NCBI GenBank assembly: GCA_019044685.2
Contig: JAGTXX020000012.1
Coordinates: 1-64,000 of the forward strand
Length of the DNA: 64,000 nucleotides
DNA from: Nannochloris sp. 'desiccata'
Lineage: Eukaryota; Chlorophyta; Trebouxiophyceae; Chlorellales; Chlorellaceae
Reading direction: 5' to 3'
Position 1 is the stretch's first letter. Each line of letters opens with the position of its first letter. The position numbers and the translations under genes were made by a program. The notes below the pieces were generated by a model. The model did no database searches. It was given only the letters and a program-made list of their open reading frames with translations, and was not told the origin of the DNA. Of this stretch, positions 45,024-56,199 are shown one piece after another.

Positions 45024-46277
45024 TCATTTGCCATTGCCGACACTCCGCACTGCTTTTAATGCATCTTTTGCCATTTTCGCAGCCTTCTTTTGCTCTGCTA
45101 AAGCTTGATTCAGCTCCGTTTCTTCAATTCTCCGTTTCTGCTCTTCACTCTCACCGTCCCGTCCTTCTACATCCGCCCGTAACCTCGTGACCTCTCTCTG
45201 CAACTGGCCGAAAAGTGACTCCATTTCCAGCCATGCATGCACTTGCTCCTCTTCAATTGCAATCGCACCACGTTCTTCTAAAAACCTCTCCACCAGTTGA
45301 CGAGGCGGAGGGGGCAAAGAATCAGGCGTTCGCTGGGGATGCTGCATTCCGTTATGCGCTAAGGATGCATTCGCAGCGATACCTACAGTTCCTTTAGATA
45401 ATGGAGATACATGAGTAGGTAATACAGCTGCTTTCTGGTTCTGGATAGCTCGAATACGAGGAGAGCCCGTTTCATTTTCAGGTCCACTGGACTGAACGGG
45501 AGTTGCTGGTTTCTTATATTGAGATTGTGCTTCCGCTAATTGGCTCATTTTGCGCTGTAATTCGCTTTCTAAAATAGAAATACTCTGTTCGGACATGTCC
45601 TTTTCAAAGGCAAGCTCTTTCAACTGAGACACCAAGTCGAGATTTTCTGAGCGGAGCGTGGTTATCTCAGAACTAATGCGTCGCTTTGTGATGAATATTG
45701 AAGCTATTACTGATACGATAAGTCCAATAGGGCCAAGAATAATCCACTGTAAGTTATTTCTAAAGGTATCAGAAGCATTGGCCTCGGAAGTAGTAAGAAC
45801 AGGAGCAGGACAACTAGTATGCAACGCTTGATTTCGTTCAAACTCAAGAGCTTTCACCAAATCCTTGTTTTCCTTTTGAGTTTCATAAAGCTCAGTTTCT
45901 GTCGACTTCAAGTGGCTCGTCAGCTCAATCACCGAATACTCTAAATCCACCGTATTAGTTGGTGGCTGGACTTCATAGCTCTCAACTGGGCGGTCAGCGG
46001 TAGTTGGTTGAACAAAACTTGTAATATCATTTGGAGAAACCTTTCCTGGTAAAGTTGACGCCAAGACAATAGTAACGACAATTGCAAAAATTGCTGACAG
46101 GCTAAGCTGCTTGGTGTTCAAAGTATTCTCTACTTGAAGAATCCCTTTAGTTTTAGCAAATGTCTTGAATTCAGGAGTACTCTTCAGCTTTGCTAGTTCC
46201 TCCTTGGTAGTCTGATCTCTACGTTTAGCATATTGGGACCGTGTTAGTGGCCTTTCTGACTTGAACGCAGGAGCCAT
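45024..46277 (-). CDS. Unknown membrane-anchored coiled-coil protein
   Basis: Single exon, 417 residues from the ATG at 46277; the open frame continues ten codons upstream from a TTG only. Two hydrophobic helices are visible: SLSAIFAIVVTIVLAST near residues 60-77 and WIILGPIGLIVSVIASIFI near 180-200. The segment between them and the segment after the second are Glu/Lys/Leu heptad-rich and probably coiled coils. The N-terminus is basic with a TKEELAKLKSTPEFKTF stretch. A second coiled coil (LFGQLQREVTRLRADVEGR) ends the protein. The layout suggests a tether or scaffold on an organelle or the ER. I do not recognise a family. Confidence 0.72.
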   Translation of the reverse strand: MAPAFKSERPLTRSQYAKRRDQTTKEELAKLKSTPEFKTFAKTKGILQVENTLNTKQLSLSAIFAIVVTIVLASTLPGKVSPNDITSFVQPTTADRPVESYEVQPPTNTVDLEYSVIELTSHLKSTETELYETQKENKDLVKALEFERNQALHTSCPAPVLTTSEANASDTFRNNLQWIILGPIGLIVSVIASIFITKRRISSEITTLRSENLDLVSQLKELAFEKDMSEQSISILESELQRKMSQLAEAQSQYKKPATPVQSSGPENETGSPRIRAIQNQKAAVLPTHVSPLSKGTVGIAANASLAHNGMQHPQRTPDSLPPPPRQLVERFLEERGAIAIEEEQVHAWLEMESLFGQLQREVTRLRADVEGRDGESEEQKRRIEETELNQALAEQKKAAKMAKDALKAVRSVGNGK

Positions 46278-46649
46278 TTGGTCGGGCGGTTGACTAGTGA
46301 TCGCCAACTACTTTGGGATGCTCAAAGTGAATAGCGGCCTTTTGGAGTCTTTGCAGTCTCCAGTAAATAATGATGGAATTTTTGAGAATATATTGAAATA
46401 AATTAAAGAACAATAAATAGGTTTTGTTCGTGGACAGGTCACCTGGTGGTCGAATATAAAATAACTTTAGGGGCGGTCTCTTTTAGGTTGAAGAGCAGCA
46501 GTGGGCAATTAATGCCTTAATTGCATTTTGGAAATATTCAATACGTTGAATACCGGAGTGCCCGCTGGCTGCTGTGTCTAAATATTGACAGAAAGATAAT
46601 GCTTAAATTTCAAGAGTAATTTGATCACTCTCTTTTTTTATAATTTAAA
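46278..46649. promoter_or_regulatory. Divergent intergenic region (coiled-coil gene / SPF45)
   Basis: 372 bp between two outward start codons, AT-rich, expected to contain both promoters. No specific element is recognised. Confidence 0.4.
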
Positions 46650-48096
46650 ATGTTCTCAGGGTTGTATGGAGACCTTCCAGAAGCCAAGGATGAATCACAA
46701 AAGAATCAACAACCAGCATCTACCTCTACAGCTGCGTCAACTCCAGGCAATTGGTCTGGCTCGGCAATGCTCGTGCCGACCGCCAAGAGACCTGCACCAG
46801 CAACTGCAATGCCACCACCTTCAATATTGCTCCGAGGAGGTGGTAAACCTCGTGGGGAGTCGTCATTGCAGGGTAGAGACACAGAAAAGCACAAATCTTC
46901 TGCTCAGACTGCCAAAGAAACAGCAACAGCTGCCGACGCTGCTGTTCCCCCTGTTAACTTAACAGCAGCAACTGCCTCAGCATCGTTCTGGGGGTCCAAT
47001 ATAGCTGAAGAGTACGACCCCAATCGTCCAAATGACTACGACGCTATTTGCAGGCGCAAAGAACAACTTAGACTCGAAGCCGTCGAAGAAGCAGAGCGAC
47101 AAGAGCGTCTTAGGGAAATCAAAAAATTAGAAGAACTCGAAAGACTACGAGAAGAAGAAAAATACGGCAAAAATATGAAAATAGATACATTTGGTCTACA
47201 ACTAGGAACAGGAGCAGGATTAGGAGGTGGATTAGGCTTTGCTGTGGGGGGCGTTGGCGGCACTGTGGCAGGAGAAGCTGCTGCTGTTGCTGCAGCAGGA
47301 GGCCCAAAAGGAATGACCTTGGCTCAGCGTATGTTGGAGAAAATGGGATGGAAAGCAGGTGAAGGTCTAGGGAAATCTGGGCAAGGAATAGCAGCCCCTT
47401 TAGCAGTGCAAAAGACAGATGCACGGTCAGGACGAGTTGGTAAGTTTAGTAATCATATTTTGTTTACGGTGCAAATTATATTTGGCGTTAATTATGCGCC
47501 TGGTATTCCCAGTCGACTGTAGTCTATCTTAAATGTTTTATTTTCGATGCGCAGTTGCTTTAGAGCCTCTGCCACCTGTGGCAGGTTTCAATGCCGACAC
47601 TTCTGCTGCTGCCATCGATCAAAAAGAATCTTTAGACCTAGAAACAGCAGGACCTCCTTCAAAAGTCGTTGTACTACGTAACGTAGTCCCTCCAGGCGCA
47701 GTAGACGAGTCTTTAGATGAAGAAATTGGAATAGAATGCAGCAAATATGGTCAAGTAACAAGGTGGGATGAATATTTATAAAATCTAATTATGATAAGAA
47801 ATTTTGAATAATAATGTTTTCCGAGGAAGGTCGGGTTTTTAGTTTACTTTTTGTCTAATATTTTATCCTCCTTTCTTTTGTACAGTGTGCTCATCTTTGA
47901 GGTGACTGAACCTACTTTTCCTGAGGAAGAAGCAGTGAGGGTGTATGTTCAATTTGAACAACAAGCAGCGGCTACGGCAGCATTAAGTGAGCTCCATGGT
48001 CGACTATTTGGTGGTAGGGTAGTGCGAGTGCGTTATTTCAATGAGAATAGGTTCCAAAACGGAGATTTAGCACCGAAACTAGGTGAAGATCTGTAA
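46650..48096 (+). CDS. Splicing factor SPF45/RBM17 (DRT111-like)
   Basis: Three exons (46650-47439, 47555-47762, 47886-48096) join in phase to 402 residues. The start MFSGLYGDLP is typical of the family. An Arg/Glu-rich helix (RQERLREIKKLEELERLREE) leads to a Gly-rich segment. The G-patch follows (TLAQRMLEKMGWKAGEGLG). The C-terminal UHM-type RRM spans the last two introns: VVVLRNVVPPGAVDESLDEE, IECSKYGQVT, and RVVRVRYFNENRF with the R-Y-F signature that binds ULM peptides. SPF45 works in 3' splice-site recognition and alternative splicing; plant DRT111 affects light and ABA responses. The stop context CTGTAA contains the TGTAA poly(A) pentamer. Confidence 0.93.
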
Positions 48097-48176
48097 AAGA
48101 ACTTCTACTCAGATGGATCCGCTTATTACCACTACGACACCATTTCCCAAACAAATTTGTTTGAACCATTCCCTCA

Positions 48177-48905
48177 ATGAGCGGCGCCGACAACGCTGGC
48201 CACGCTACCAAGGTTCCGGTAAGATCAGTATAGTGGAAGAACATACTTGTTTTTAAAATTACTTAGAATGCTAAAATCTATAGGGTTCAGTCTACTTTGC
48301 TTGCTCTCTACGTTTAATCAAACCAATTCATATTATGATTTTCTTTCTTTTTCAGGCGCAGCCTCACTCTGGCAGCGAGCGTGGTGTCCAGCAGCCTAGG
48401 AACTGGTATTTTGCTTCAATTTTGAGGTATCTGACGTCCGAGGTTATTTACGTGAACCTAGAGCTAGCAATACTGGCGTTGCCGGTATTGCCTTTTACAT
48501 TGCTGCTGCTGCTGCTGCTGCTGCTGGTTAGATCAATGAAAAAAATGCGAATGACGGTTCTTCCTTTGTCTGTCGCCAAATTCTGCATTCTTTACGTAGG
48601 TTCTTTTTCTTAATTCCTGGTATTAATACTTGCACTCGTGGAGCAGTGAGAGAAGATAGGATGTCTGGATCTTACTTTCAAATGGAAGAAAACTGCATCT
48701 TCTGCGAAAGTAGCTCCTAGCCGTTCTGAAAGCGGTGCTGGTACCTCTACGGTACCTCCCCGCCTGTTTTTATTGACGTATATGCTACCAGAGAGACTAG
48801 CCACCCCTGTCTGTATACATCTGATGAAATGCAAGGATCTTCGTTTGAAGGAGTTGCTGTGAATCGGGCTGCACGTAAAGCTGATGTGCTATCTGGAATT
48901 GGACC
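48177..48905 (+). pseudogene. Frame-disrupted small gene or unresolved multi-exon gene
   Basis: An ATG at 48177 starts MSGADNAGHATKVP and meets a GTAAGA donor at 48219. An acceptor CAG at 48353-48355 continues in phase with AQPHSGSERGVQQPRNW. After that the frame runs into a Leu-rich membrane-like stretch (the CTG run at about 48502-48527) and stops at 48613. Two further stretches look coding but lie in other frames. These are EVSDVRGYLREPRASNTGVA at about 48420-48530 and a run ending VNRAARKADVLSGIGPY before TAA at about 48910. One- or two-base shifts would be needed to link them. This is either a decayed gene, sequence error, or an intron layout I could not resolve. Confidence 0.4.
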
Positions 48906-49123
48906 TTACTAAATTTTGTTTGTTGGAGCGGTGGAAAAAAAAAACAGTTTGTATTTGCATGATGTTCTGAATCCATAATTGACATACTACTATTATCTAT
49001 TGTTGCGTATGTCTGCTCTTCTAGTTATGCTTAGCTTATTTAATATAGAGTGCACTTTGCCACCCCAGCGCATACAGCGGTGAAGAAGATAATTCAAGTT
49101 GGATAAATTTAGATTTTAAATAG

Positions 49124-50101
49124 ATGTTCAGACACTTCACAGCACTACTTAAAACACCCGCATCAACTAAATTGCAAAGATCCACTGAAACACTCTCTAG
49201 AAACAGTATGCTGCCTTATTGCGGAATCGATTCAAAATCAAATCCCCTTCTCAATCACCGATTCTCTTTCACAAGAAGACAATCTCGCCAGCAACATCAC
49301 TATTCAAAATTAACAACATGCCGATTAGGTAGCGGTAGGTCGGATCCTACCCCTCAATTCGCGGAATGGACACAAGGAGTCCCTTCTTCTTCGTCTTCCT
49401 ACCCATGGCACCACCCCACATCACTCACTATGACAGCACTCACCATTATACAAGCTGCAGCACTCGTGGGTGCCATAGTTGGAGGCATCCTTGCCCGGAA
49501 ACGCCGCAAACAACTGGAAGAAACCAATTTAAAGCTCAGGAAAATCAATCAAGAGCTCAGACGGAAAAATGCAGAAGCGGCTCCGGATGACCTTGCAATG
49601 TACAAGACAGCCTTAGAACGATCTTTAGGTGCTCCTAGTGCAGCACACCCTGTTGAAGCGTACGGATCGTTGAAATTGAGCTTAGCACGTGCTCGTAGAC
49701 GAGTAGAAGAAATAATTAAAGAAGCTAAATTGCTCTTACATAATAGTTCCAAACCACCAGAAGAAGCAGCAACTGCTGCTTTACCTTTACTCGCTGAAGC
49801 TCTACAGCTTTCTAAGGACATTAAAGACCTCCGAGCTGAGCGTGCTGTATCTAAATTACGTGCACGCGCACTTCGCTCTCTAGGTGATCTTTCTGGTAGT
49901 TTGCAAGAACTTCAACAAGTACTTGATCTTACAGCTGCAGTAGGGGAATCTGGAGAGGGCGATGCTGATATATTAGGCGAGATGGGAGATGTTTTAGCTG
50001 AAATGGGGAATTTTGAAGCTGCTGGGAAGTATTATGATCTAACTATCGAAGCTATACAAGGAAATAATAACTCTCCTAGCGCTGGATCTCCTTCGGCATA
50101 G
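49124..50101 (+). CDS. FLU-like plastid membrane protein with coiled coil and TPR
   Basis: Single exon, 325 residues. The first 70-100 residues are basic, Ser/Thr/Gln-rich and acid-poor, consistent with a plastid transit peptide. A membrane helix (LTIIQAAALVGAIVGGILA) is followed directly by the positively charged coiled coil KRRKQLEETNLKLRKINQEL, a feature of FLU proteins. TPR-like helices then run to the end (ARALRSLGDLSGSLQELQQV, MGDVLAEMGNFEAAGKYYDL). FLU binds glutamyl-tRNA reductase and represses 5-aminolevulinic acid synthesis in the dark; the Chlamydomonas homologue is FLP. A related TPR membrane protein cannot be excluded. TGTAA lies just past the stop (50107). Convergent with SRPRB, 97 bp apart. 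Confidence 0.7.
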   Translation: MFRHFTALLKTPASTKLQRSTETLSRNSMLPYCGIDSKSNPLLNHRFSFTRRQSRQQHHYSKLTTCRLGSGRSDPTPQFAEWTQGVPSSSSSYPWHHPTSLTMTALTIIQAAALVGAIVGGILARKRRKQLEETNLKLRKINQELRRKNAEAAPDDLAMYKTALERSLGAPSAAHPVEAYGSLKLSLARARRRVEEIIKEAKLLLHNSSKPPEEAATAALPLLAEALQLSKDIKDLRAERAVSKLRARALRSLGDLSGSLQELQQVLDLTAAVGESGEGDADILGEMGDVLAEMGNFEAAGKYYDLTIEAIQGNNNSPSAGSPSA

Positions 50102-50198
50102 CAAGTTGTAAAATTAAATGTGAAGAATCTTGAAACGGTGGAAAATTTTGAAAACACTCTCAATCAAATAGTTCTAAAGTAAAACAATATAGCTAATC

Positions 50199-51094
50199 TC
50201 ACGCTTTCACACATTTTCTCATGAATGCTTCTACATCAGCAACACCACCAGCATCTAAAGCAGACACAGCAGCACAACTCACAACTGGCCCTTTGCCCAC
50301 CATGCCTAACCTCTCAAATGAAAATGATTCACCTGACGCCCCAGCTAAAAGAGCAGCTTGAGACGCGGCGCCGTCTCCGCCTAGTGCACCACGTGTACTA
50401 CGCATTGCATCAATCTCCTTTTCAAGTCTTTTTCTAATAAAATCTACAGTGTGCGCTTTCACTCCTGCATCAGCTTTATTGCATGCCAATAAAACAGGAA
50501 CCCGACGTCCAGCAATAACTGGATGCGTGATTACATCATACAGCTGTTCTGCTACTTCTGATTTCTTGGGCATAAAGTCTACTGAATCTACTAGGAAGAC
50601 GACACCGCGTGCTGAGGGGGCGTGCACGTCAAAAACTGTTCGGAGTCGGGGATGGCCGGGAATATCGATTATATGAATAGGACGTGCAGATGGTTTATCT
50701 GAGGGTAATTTAATATCTGCTTCATTTGGTTGCATAGATGCAACAGTGCCCTTACCGGTAGATCGGTCACGGAGTTGTAGAAAGAGGGTGGTCTTGCCGG
50801 CGTCGGATGGGCCGACAATTAACACAGATGCACCACGAGGTCCAGAAGCAAAGAGATGTAAGGTAACTGCAGTGAGACATAGCAAGAGAGTTAATGTGTG
50901 TGCAAAGAGAACGGATGATGTTTCTAGAGGGGAAAAGCTAAACGCGTAGAGGGGGTGTTAAAGATGATTTCTGTAGACTCTTTTCCGAGTCAATGATGAA
51001 ATGAGAGCTTACCAAAAAGGAACAAGATTACAGCAAGCCCTGCAGCGATCATTAACGCCGTGGGACTTTGTAATACTTGGGCAAGGTCCTCCAT
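50199..51094 (-). CDS. SRPRB: Signal recognition particle receptor subunit beta
   Basis: Two exons (51094-51013 and 50866-50199) join in phase to 249 residues. Exon 1 encodes the N-terminal membrane anchor (LMIAAGLAVILFLF). The GTPase motifs are G1 GPSDAGKTTL, G3 DIPGHPRLR and G4 CNKADAG, and a late SAVSALD region stands where G5 is found. SR-beta is an ARF-like GTPase in the ER membrane that holds SR-alpha and takes part in handing ribosomes from SRP to the translocon. The length fits the family, and no residue of the nucleotide site appears lost. Confidence 0.92.
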
Positions 51095-51947
51095 ACTGAT
51101 ATTATTTATTATTAAAGGGAGATGATTCCACCAAAGTGATGAACTCAGAATCTTGGTCCTGCTAAAATGGCGTTATAGTGAGCTTTGACCTCAACTAGAC
51201 TAATATGTTGAAGAAGTAAATATTTTTAGAAATTAGGCTGATCGCTGTCCTGGTGCTAAACTAATAAAGATTTGCAACACACCGCCACTATGATAATGTA
51301 TTACATTGACAGAGCAGACGCCAGAGCTGGAATCCTGATAAACATCAAGATGACACCTCTTGCTAAGGTAGGCCTATATTAATAAATGCTGTTCGATAAG
51401 GCACGTTTTGTCAACGGAAACTAATGGTCAGCAGAAATGAATGTGCTACCTGGCGGGCGGTTGAGGGAGGCGGCGGAGGCCCAAGCGGCTGGCGTTTGAG
51501 CAGCACAAGAAGATCCCTTTGCTGACATAACTCTCGTTTAACAATCTATTGCATTCTAGCTTCCTGAGACCATTTCTGCTTCCCATTGTGGGTGCTATGC
51601 TATACTCCGTCAAAGTAAAGGTGGCGTGCTGCCCGAGCCTCGGAGCCCGAGCCAACCTAGAACCAACCAAACACTGGTAAAACAAAACCCGACCGGACTT
51701 TAACAACTCCGTCTATTACCCTACCTCTCCTGCACACTCCAATTCATTTCTGATATATTTAGACTTTAGTTTAGATTTAGAATTATAGCTGAAACGTCTT
51801 TAAAATTCCCCTAAAGGCGGCCTCTTGTCTCTGACAATCTCCAAGGATGGCGGACTGAGAAACCCGTAAATTATACCTTGTAGGCCTCGAAAGCGCCTCT
51901 ATATCCTTACTTGGTTTATTTAGATATCATAGAATTAGCTCAACAAG
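51095..51947. promoter_or_regulatory. Divergent intergenic region (SRPRB / kinase)
   Basis: About 850 bp between outward-facing genes. One minus-strand frame of 86 codons at 51446-51706 is not recognisable. I see no repeat or RNA gene. Confidence 0.4.
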
Positions 51948-54458
51948 ATGCAAGACTCTACCTTTGAAGGGGTTCAACCATTTATCAATTCGCTAGACTC
52001 CCGAGCACCGATCGGTATCGGTAAGTGATACAATTTGGGAATCTAAACCCCATAGAAAAATCATATAAATCGATTTCAATATCTAGCCGTAGTTTCGGGC
52101 ACTGGTTTTGCAAAATTGCAAGGTTGTTGGGCACAGTTGTGCCATGCCGGCCTGAATTCCTGCAATTTAACTGCACTGATGTCCCGTATTTTGGGATCAA
52201 TAGAATGTTTACTTGTTGTTTACATGAATTAATGGGATTCTCGTGGATAATGTGAACGACTTCGGTCATCCGTTTTCCAGTTTAATTAATCCTCCTTTGC
52301 TCCCTCAAATGTGACAAGACTCACCTCCCAATCTTTAAAAACCCCTTGCCGTTATGCAGAGTATCAAATAAATGCATCTTCATCAGCATTTGTGCAGCCC
52401 TCCCCTCTCGCTCCCGCACATTCACTTCCCTGGGCTGCCACCGCATCGGTCACTACGCAACCGCCAGCAGCAGGAGAGCAAAAAGACCAGGCAGACCGTC
52501 TTCCAAAGTCTCGTTTATCTCCATACTTCCCCCACCGTATAAGTTCTGGATTCTCCATACTTGGACGCCCTCGTGCATCTTCTCTCTCTAGCAAGGGTGG
52601 TGACGAGAAAGTAAATGCACCCGTCGCAGATGTATGCCGCAACGTATTTTCTAGCATTTCAGATAGTAGTATTACCTTTGGTGGTGGCACCGAAAATATC
52701 ACCACTAAAGAAGGAGGTTCTAGAACGTCTATATTGGTTCCGCCAGTTACTTTACGTCGTATTTCAGTTCGCTCAAAAGACCCAGCTAGTCGCTCTGATT
52801 CTCCATCCACAACCGGAGACGAACTGGCCCTGGGGTTGTCTAATTTAACAATAACTGATGAATTAGAACTAAAACGAGATGTTTATAGAGGTGCGAGTGA
52901 TGGCGGATCATCATCCACGTCTAGTACTGGTGGTGGTGGCGGTGGTGAAGTTTCGGTTGCCGTGGAAACTTTGGCGGCGGTAAAAGCAGCAGCTGCACCT
53001 GTGGCTCCTGCTGCTGCTGCTGCTGCTGCTGAGATTCTCAAACCCGCTGTTACCGCTCAAAATATCACTACTTCTACAGCTGATTGGAGAGCTGCATTTA
53101 GAGTTCCGATCTTCTCTCCAGATGGCAAGCTCGTAGGCTATAAACAAAACAGCTCGATGCTGCGCCGACAGATGCAAGTCTCGATGCCCTTTTCAGATGT
53201 CGACACCGCCACCCCTCCTGAATCTCCGATGTTTATAATCAGTAATAGCTCTACTAATTTTGGTAAAAACTCTGCCGAAGATTTTTACCTCATTGCGTCT
53301 CAAGATCCCTTTGCTGGCTTTCCTGATGCAGAAAATCAACTTCCCGGCTATTTGTTAGGACCCGTTGTTGGGCGTGGCGGGTTTAGTTCAGTGCACAAGG
53401 GCTTGCACATGGCAACCTCCTTACCTGTCGCTGTCAAAGTAATTGACAAGGCGCGTATGAGTGATCCTAAAGATAGGGATAGGGTTGACCGTGAAATGCG
53501 TGTTATGCGCCAATTAAGTGGGCATATTTGTATTGCTCAACTTTTAGAATGCGCTGAGACTCCCCAATATCTTTATATAATAATGGAGTACTGTGCTGGA
53601 GGTTCTTTACTGGATTATGTCCGTGATAAACGTAGATTATCAGAAAATGAAGCGTGTTTGTTGTTTCAACAATTGTTAGCTGCGCTTCAACATTGCCATG
53701 GTCGAGGCGTTGTCCATCGGGACATTAAATTAGAAAATATTTTATTAGATGGCCATGGTGGAGTTAAACTTATTGATTTCGGTCTTTGTGGGTATTATGT
53801 ACATGATAAACCGCTTCGTTGTCATTGTGGATCCCCTTCCTACGCTGCACCTGAAATCGTTGCTCGGAAAGATTACATAGCGGGCCCTGTTGATGTGTGG
53901 AGTGCTGGAGTTGTTTTATTCGCCATGTTGGCTGGATACCTCCCATTCCAGGCAAAAGATAAGAAATCTTTATCTACTAAAATTATTAAAGCAGCATGGA
54001 CACCTCCTTCCTGTGCTTCCCCAGCAGCTATTGATCTGCTTGAAAAGATGTTGACCTTGGATCCTTCAGAGAGATTATGTTTAAATAAAATTTGGGAGCA
54101 TCCTTGGGTTGTTAATAGACCCAGGTGGGAAGGCAATGGCGAAGGGCCAAATGGATTAATGCGTACTTCTGTGGATCCAGAAATAGCAGATGCTTGGGTA
54201 CGTATTCATAGCCAGAATTGCATTCTCACTATGGCAACATTGTTGAGGGCGTTGCGCTTGAAAGAATGCAATGCAACAACTGCTGGGTATCATTTATTAT
54301 GCCAGGCAAATAATAAACTGAATAGTAACCAACGTTATTATAATATGGAGAGCAGTAGCGATGATTGTAGTAATGGTGATACTAATACGAAGAATAGCGG
54401 AACTGGAGTGAGTTGTGTTACTGCCGCAACGTCCTCAGATCTAGATATTTTTATATAG
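51948..54458 (+). CDS. CAMK/AMPK-type serine/threonine protein kinase
   Basis: Two exons (51948-52020 and 52360-54458) join in phase to 723 residues. Residues 25-350 are Ser/Thr-rich and disordered with a poly-Ala run. The kinase domain, about 352-620, is complete: the Gly loop VGRGGFSSVHKG, VAVKV, EYCAGGSLLDYV, the catalytic HRDIKLEN, DFGL, the activation loop with HCGSPSYAAPE, and DVWSAGVVLFAMLAGYLPF. The CGSPSYAAPE segment and PF.. motif are typical of SNF1/AMPK-related and MELK-like kinases, in which the Ser/Thr before APE-8 is phosphorylated for activation. The tail is Asn/Ser-rich with no recognisable regulatory domain. TGTAA follows near 54556. This is the last ordinary gene before the LINE nest. 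Confidence 0.9.
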
Positions 54459-55069
54459 ATATGCAGATAAAATTAATGGATGAACTAGTACGACTAATAA
54501 ATAATAAACATATATATGTATTGCTTTGTAGTTTCTGTGATATAACGATAGTGCTGTTGTAACATGTTTGGTTTCTGTTGTCCTTTGATCACTTGGAGGA
54601 GATGGGGCGGAGAAGTGAGAGCTCTAGATCAAGCTGAAAACATTGTAGATGTACTCCAAATTGCACATAAAACTGCCTTCTCACAGGCTATTGAACTAAC
54701 AATCCATAACACCCTTGTAATAAAGAAAGATTCAATGTTAAACCTGATGTGGCGACGGCAGCGCCACTGAGGCCGAAACTTAGGATGTTGACCAGTTGGT
54801 GTCGGATTGACCCATGGTTTGACGCATTAAATGCTTTATGCGAGAAAGTGATCGAAAAAGGGGCAAAATAGGAATTCCACGTGATAATCCTCTACACCAA
54901 CGAAGCCAACCAGGTCGCCCTGGTTCGAATGATTGCTTTAATCACTTCGTATGGGGATCGAACCCATGACCTCAGAATTGTCCAGTTTGCATCTAATCAG
55001 GTGTTTCCGCCGCCATATAGAGATATAGAGATCTCGTGAAAAATGGGTGTGCAATCCAATTCTAGCTAT
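54459..55069. other. Gene-free DNA at the start of the LINE nest
   Basis: No convincing gene. Near 54950-54970 the minus strand reads ATGGGTTCGATCCCCAT, a perfect T-arm-like stem-loop containing a B-box, but no full tRNA fold is evident around it. Confidence 0.4.
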
Positions 55070-55118
55070 TTTGAGAGGGAACCAATTAACTTCTTTTGTT
55101 AATTGGCTCCCTCTCAAA
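55070..55118. repeat. Long inverted repeat (21-bp stem, 7-nt loop)
   Basis: Left arm 55070-55090 (TTTGAGAGGGAACCAATTAAC), loop TTCTTTT, right arm 55098-55118. The arms are complementary except for one position, which still allows a G-U-type pair in one strand's RNA. It lies outside any gene. Confidence 0.9.
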
Positions 55119-55630
55119 GTGCTGGGGTTATATATCAAAGGTGTTCAGCGAAAAAAATATTTTTTTCGTTAGCATTCTTTGATCGACAAACTAAAACTCT
55201 CCCGTGCGTGCTTTCGCCGTCAGCGGGGGATGTATATTATAGCTCTAATTATATTGGAGCTATCTGAGGCCGCGCGGTCTCTGATAATGCGGTATTTGAG
55301 GATTTATTTTCTCAACTAACCGGCAGTTTAACAACACCTCAGAAATCAACCTCTGCACGTTGTTTCACAGATCGAAGATAGATGGAGAGCCTCATAACTC
55401 ACCTCTATATTCGAGCTTCTTCAGCCCCCGGGTCCGCTGGACTCCATCACGCTGACTTTTTAACCCCCATATTCGGGTGCTCGCCATCGAGCCCCGATGC
55501 TGCCACCCACTGGGAGGCAGGATTTCTACCATCAATAATCTTTTATTGATTAAGCTATCTCAGCAAAACAACGCAGGGAAACCTCGTTCCTCAACTGAGT
55601 AGTGATGAGAGGTCCAACATCATTCCCTTG
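55119..55630. other. Repeat-rich gene-free DNA
   Basis: GC content varies sharply. It may be upstream parts of retroelement 5' regions, but I cannot define limits. Confidence 0.3.
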
Positions 55631-56199
55631 CATGTGGTTGGTGGCGTTTTGCATATTCACCGTCATATGCCGTGGATTGGTGGTGGGCAGCTTTTTCTCT
55701 ACTCTTTCAATACTCGCGCAGAGATTTCTGCACGACCTGGTTTTACTTGACTGATTTATCACCAATAAAACCCCTCTTTTTGTATGGTGCTTCTTATCAT
55801 ACCTCCCAGTGGCGTTTCTGAAACGCCGCTCTTTTCATTCAGACCCTGAAAAATGGATCTGGATCCTTTCCAGTGAAGAATTCATTCTTTGCTCAACATT
55901 TTTTATGTTGTATTGATGGGTAATCAAAGTATCTCTGGTTATCTATCACCTTTCTTGAGTTAAAATGTAGGGTTTTTGCCTTTTGCTCATTACCGCCAGG
56001 TATGGTGGTTGGTGGCGTTTTGCATATTCACCGCCCCATGCTTATGTTTTTGGGTTGGCTAACCTCAATTCTAGACTCTTGTCTTTTTTCTACTTTTTAT
56101 ACATTCCCATGTTATAGGGAAGCCTGCGAGTCACCTGACTCTCTCACCAGGGCGGTGGGACTGGGCCACATGTAAGATCCTCAATCAATCAGTCCTGGT
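55631..56199 (+). mobile_element. LINE 5'-region-like modules
   Basis: The motif GGTTGGTGGCGTTTTGC followed by ATATTCACCG occurs at about 55637-55664 and again at about 56007-56034. A related GGTGGCGTTTTGC lies at about 59741 in the 5' region of the long LINE. The second copy and the 59741 copy both end about 170-200 bp later in a GGTGGG..GGGC..ATGTAA block. This suggests a shared 5' untranslated module of a LINE family, here without its ORFs. Confidence 0.55.

Noticed and set aside
54840..54990. A functional tRNA gene
   Set aside because: A T-arm-like stem is present, but no acceptor stem, D-arm and anticodon arm can be folded together with it.
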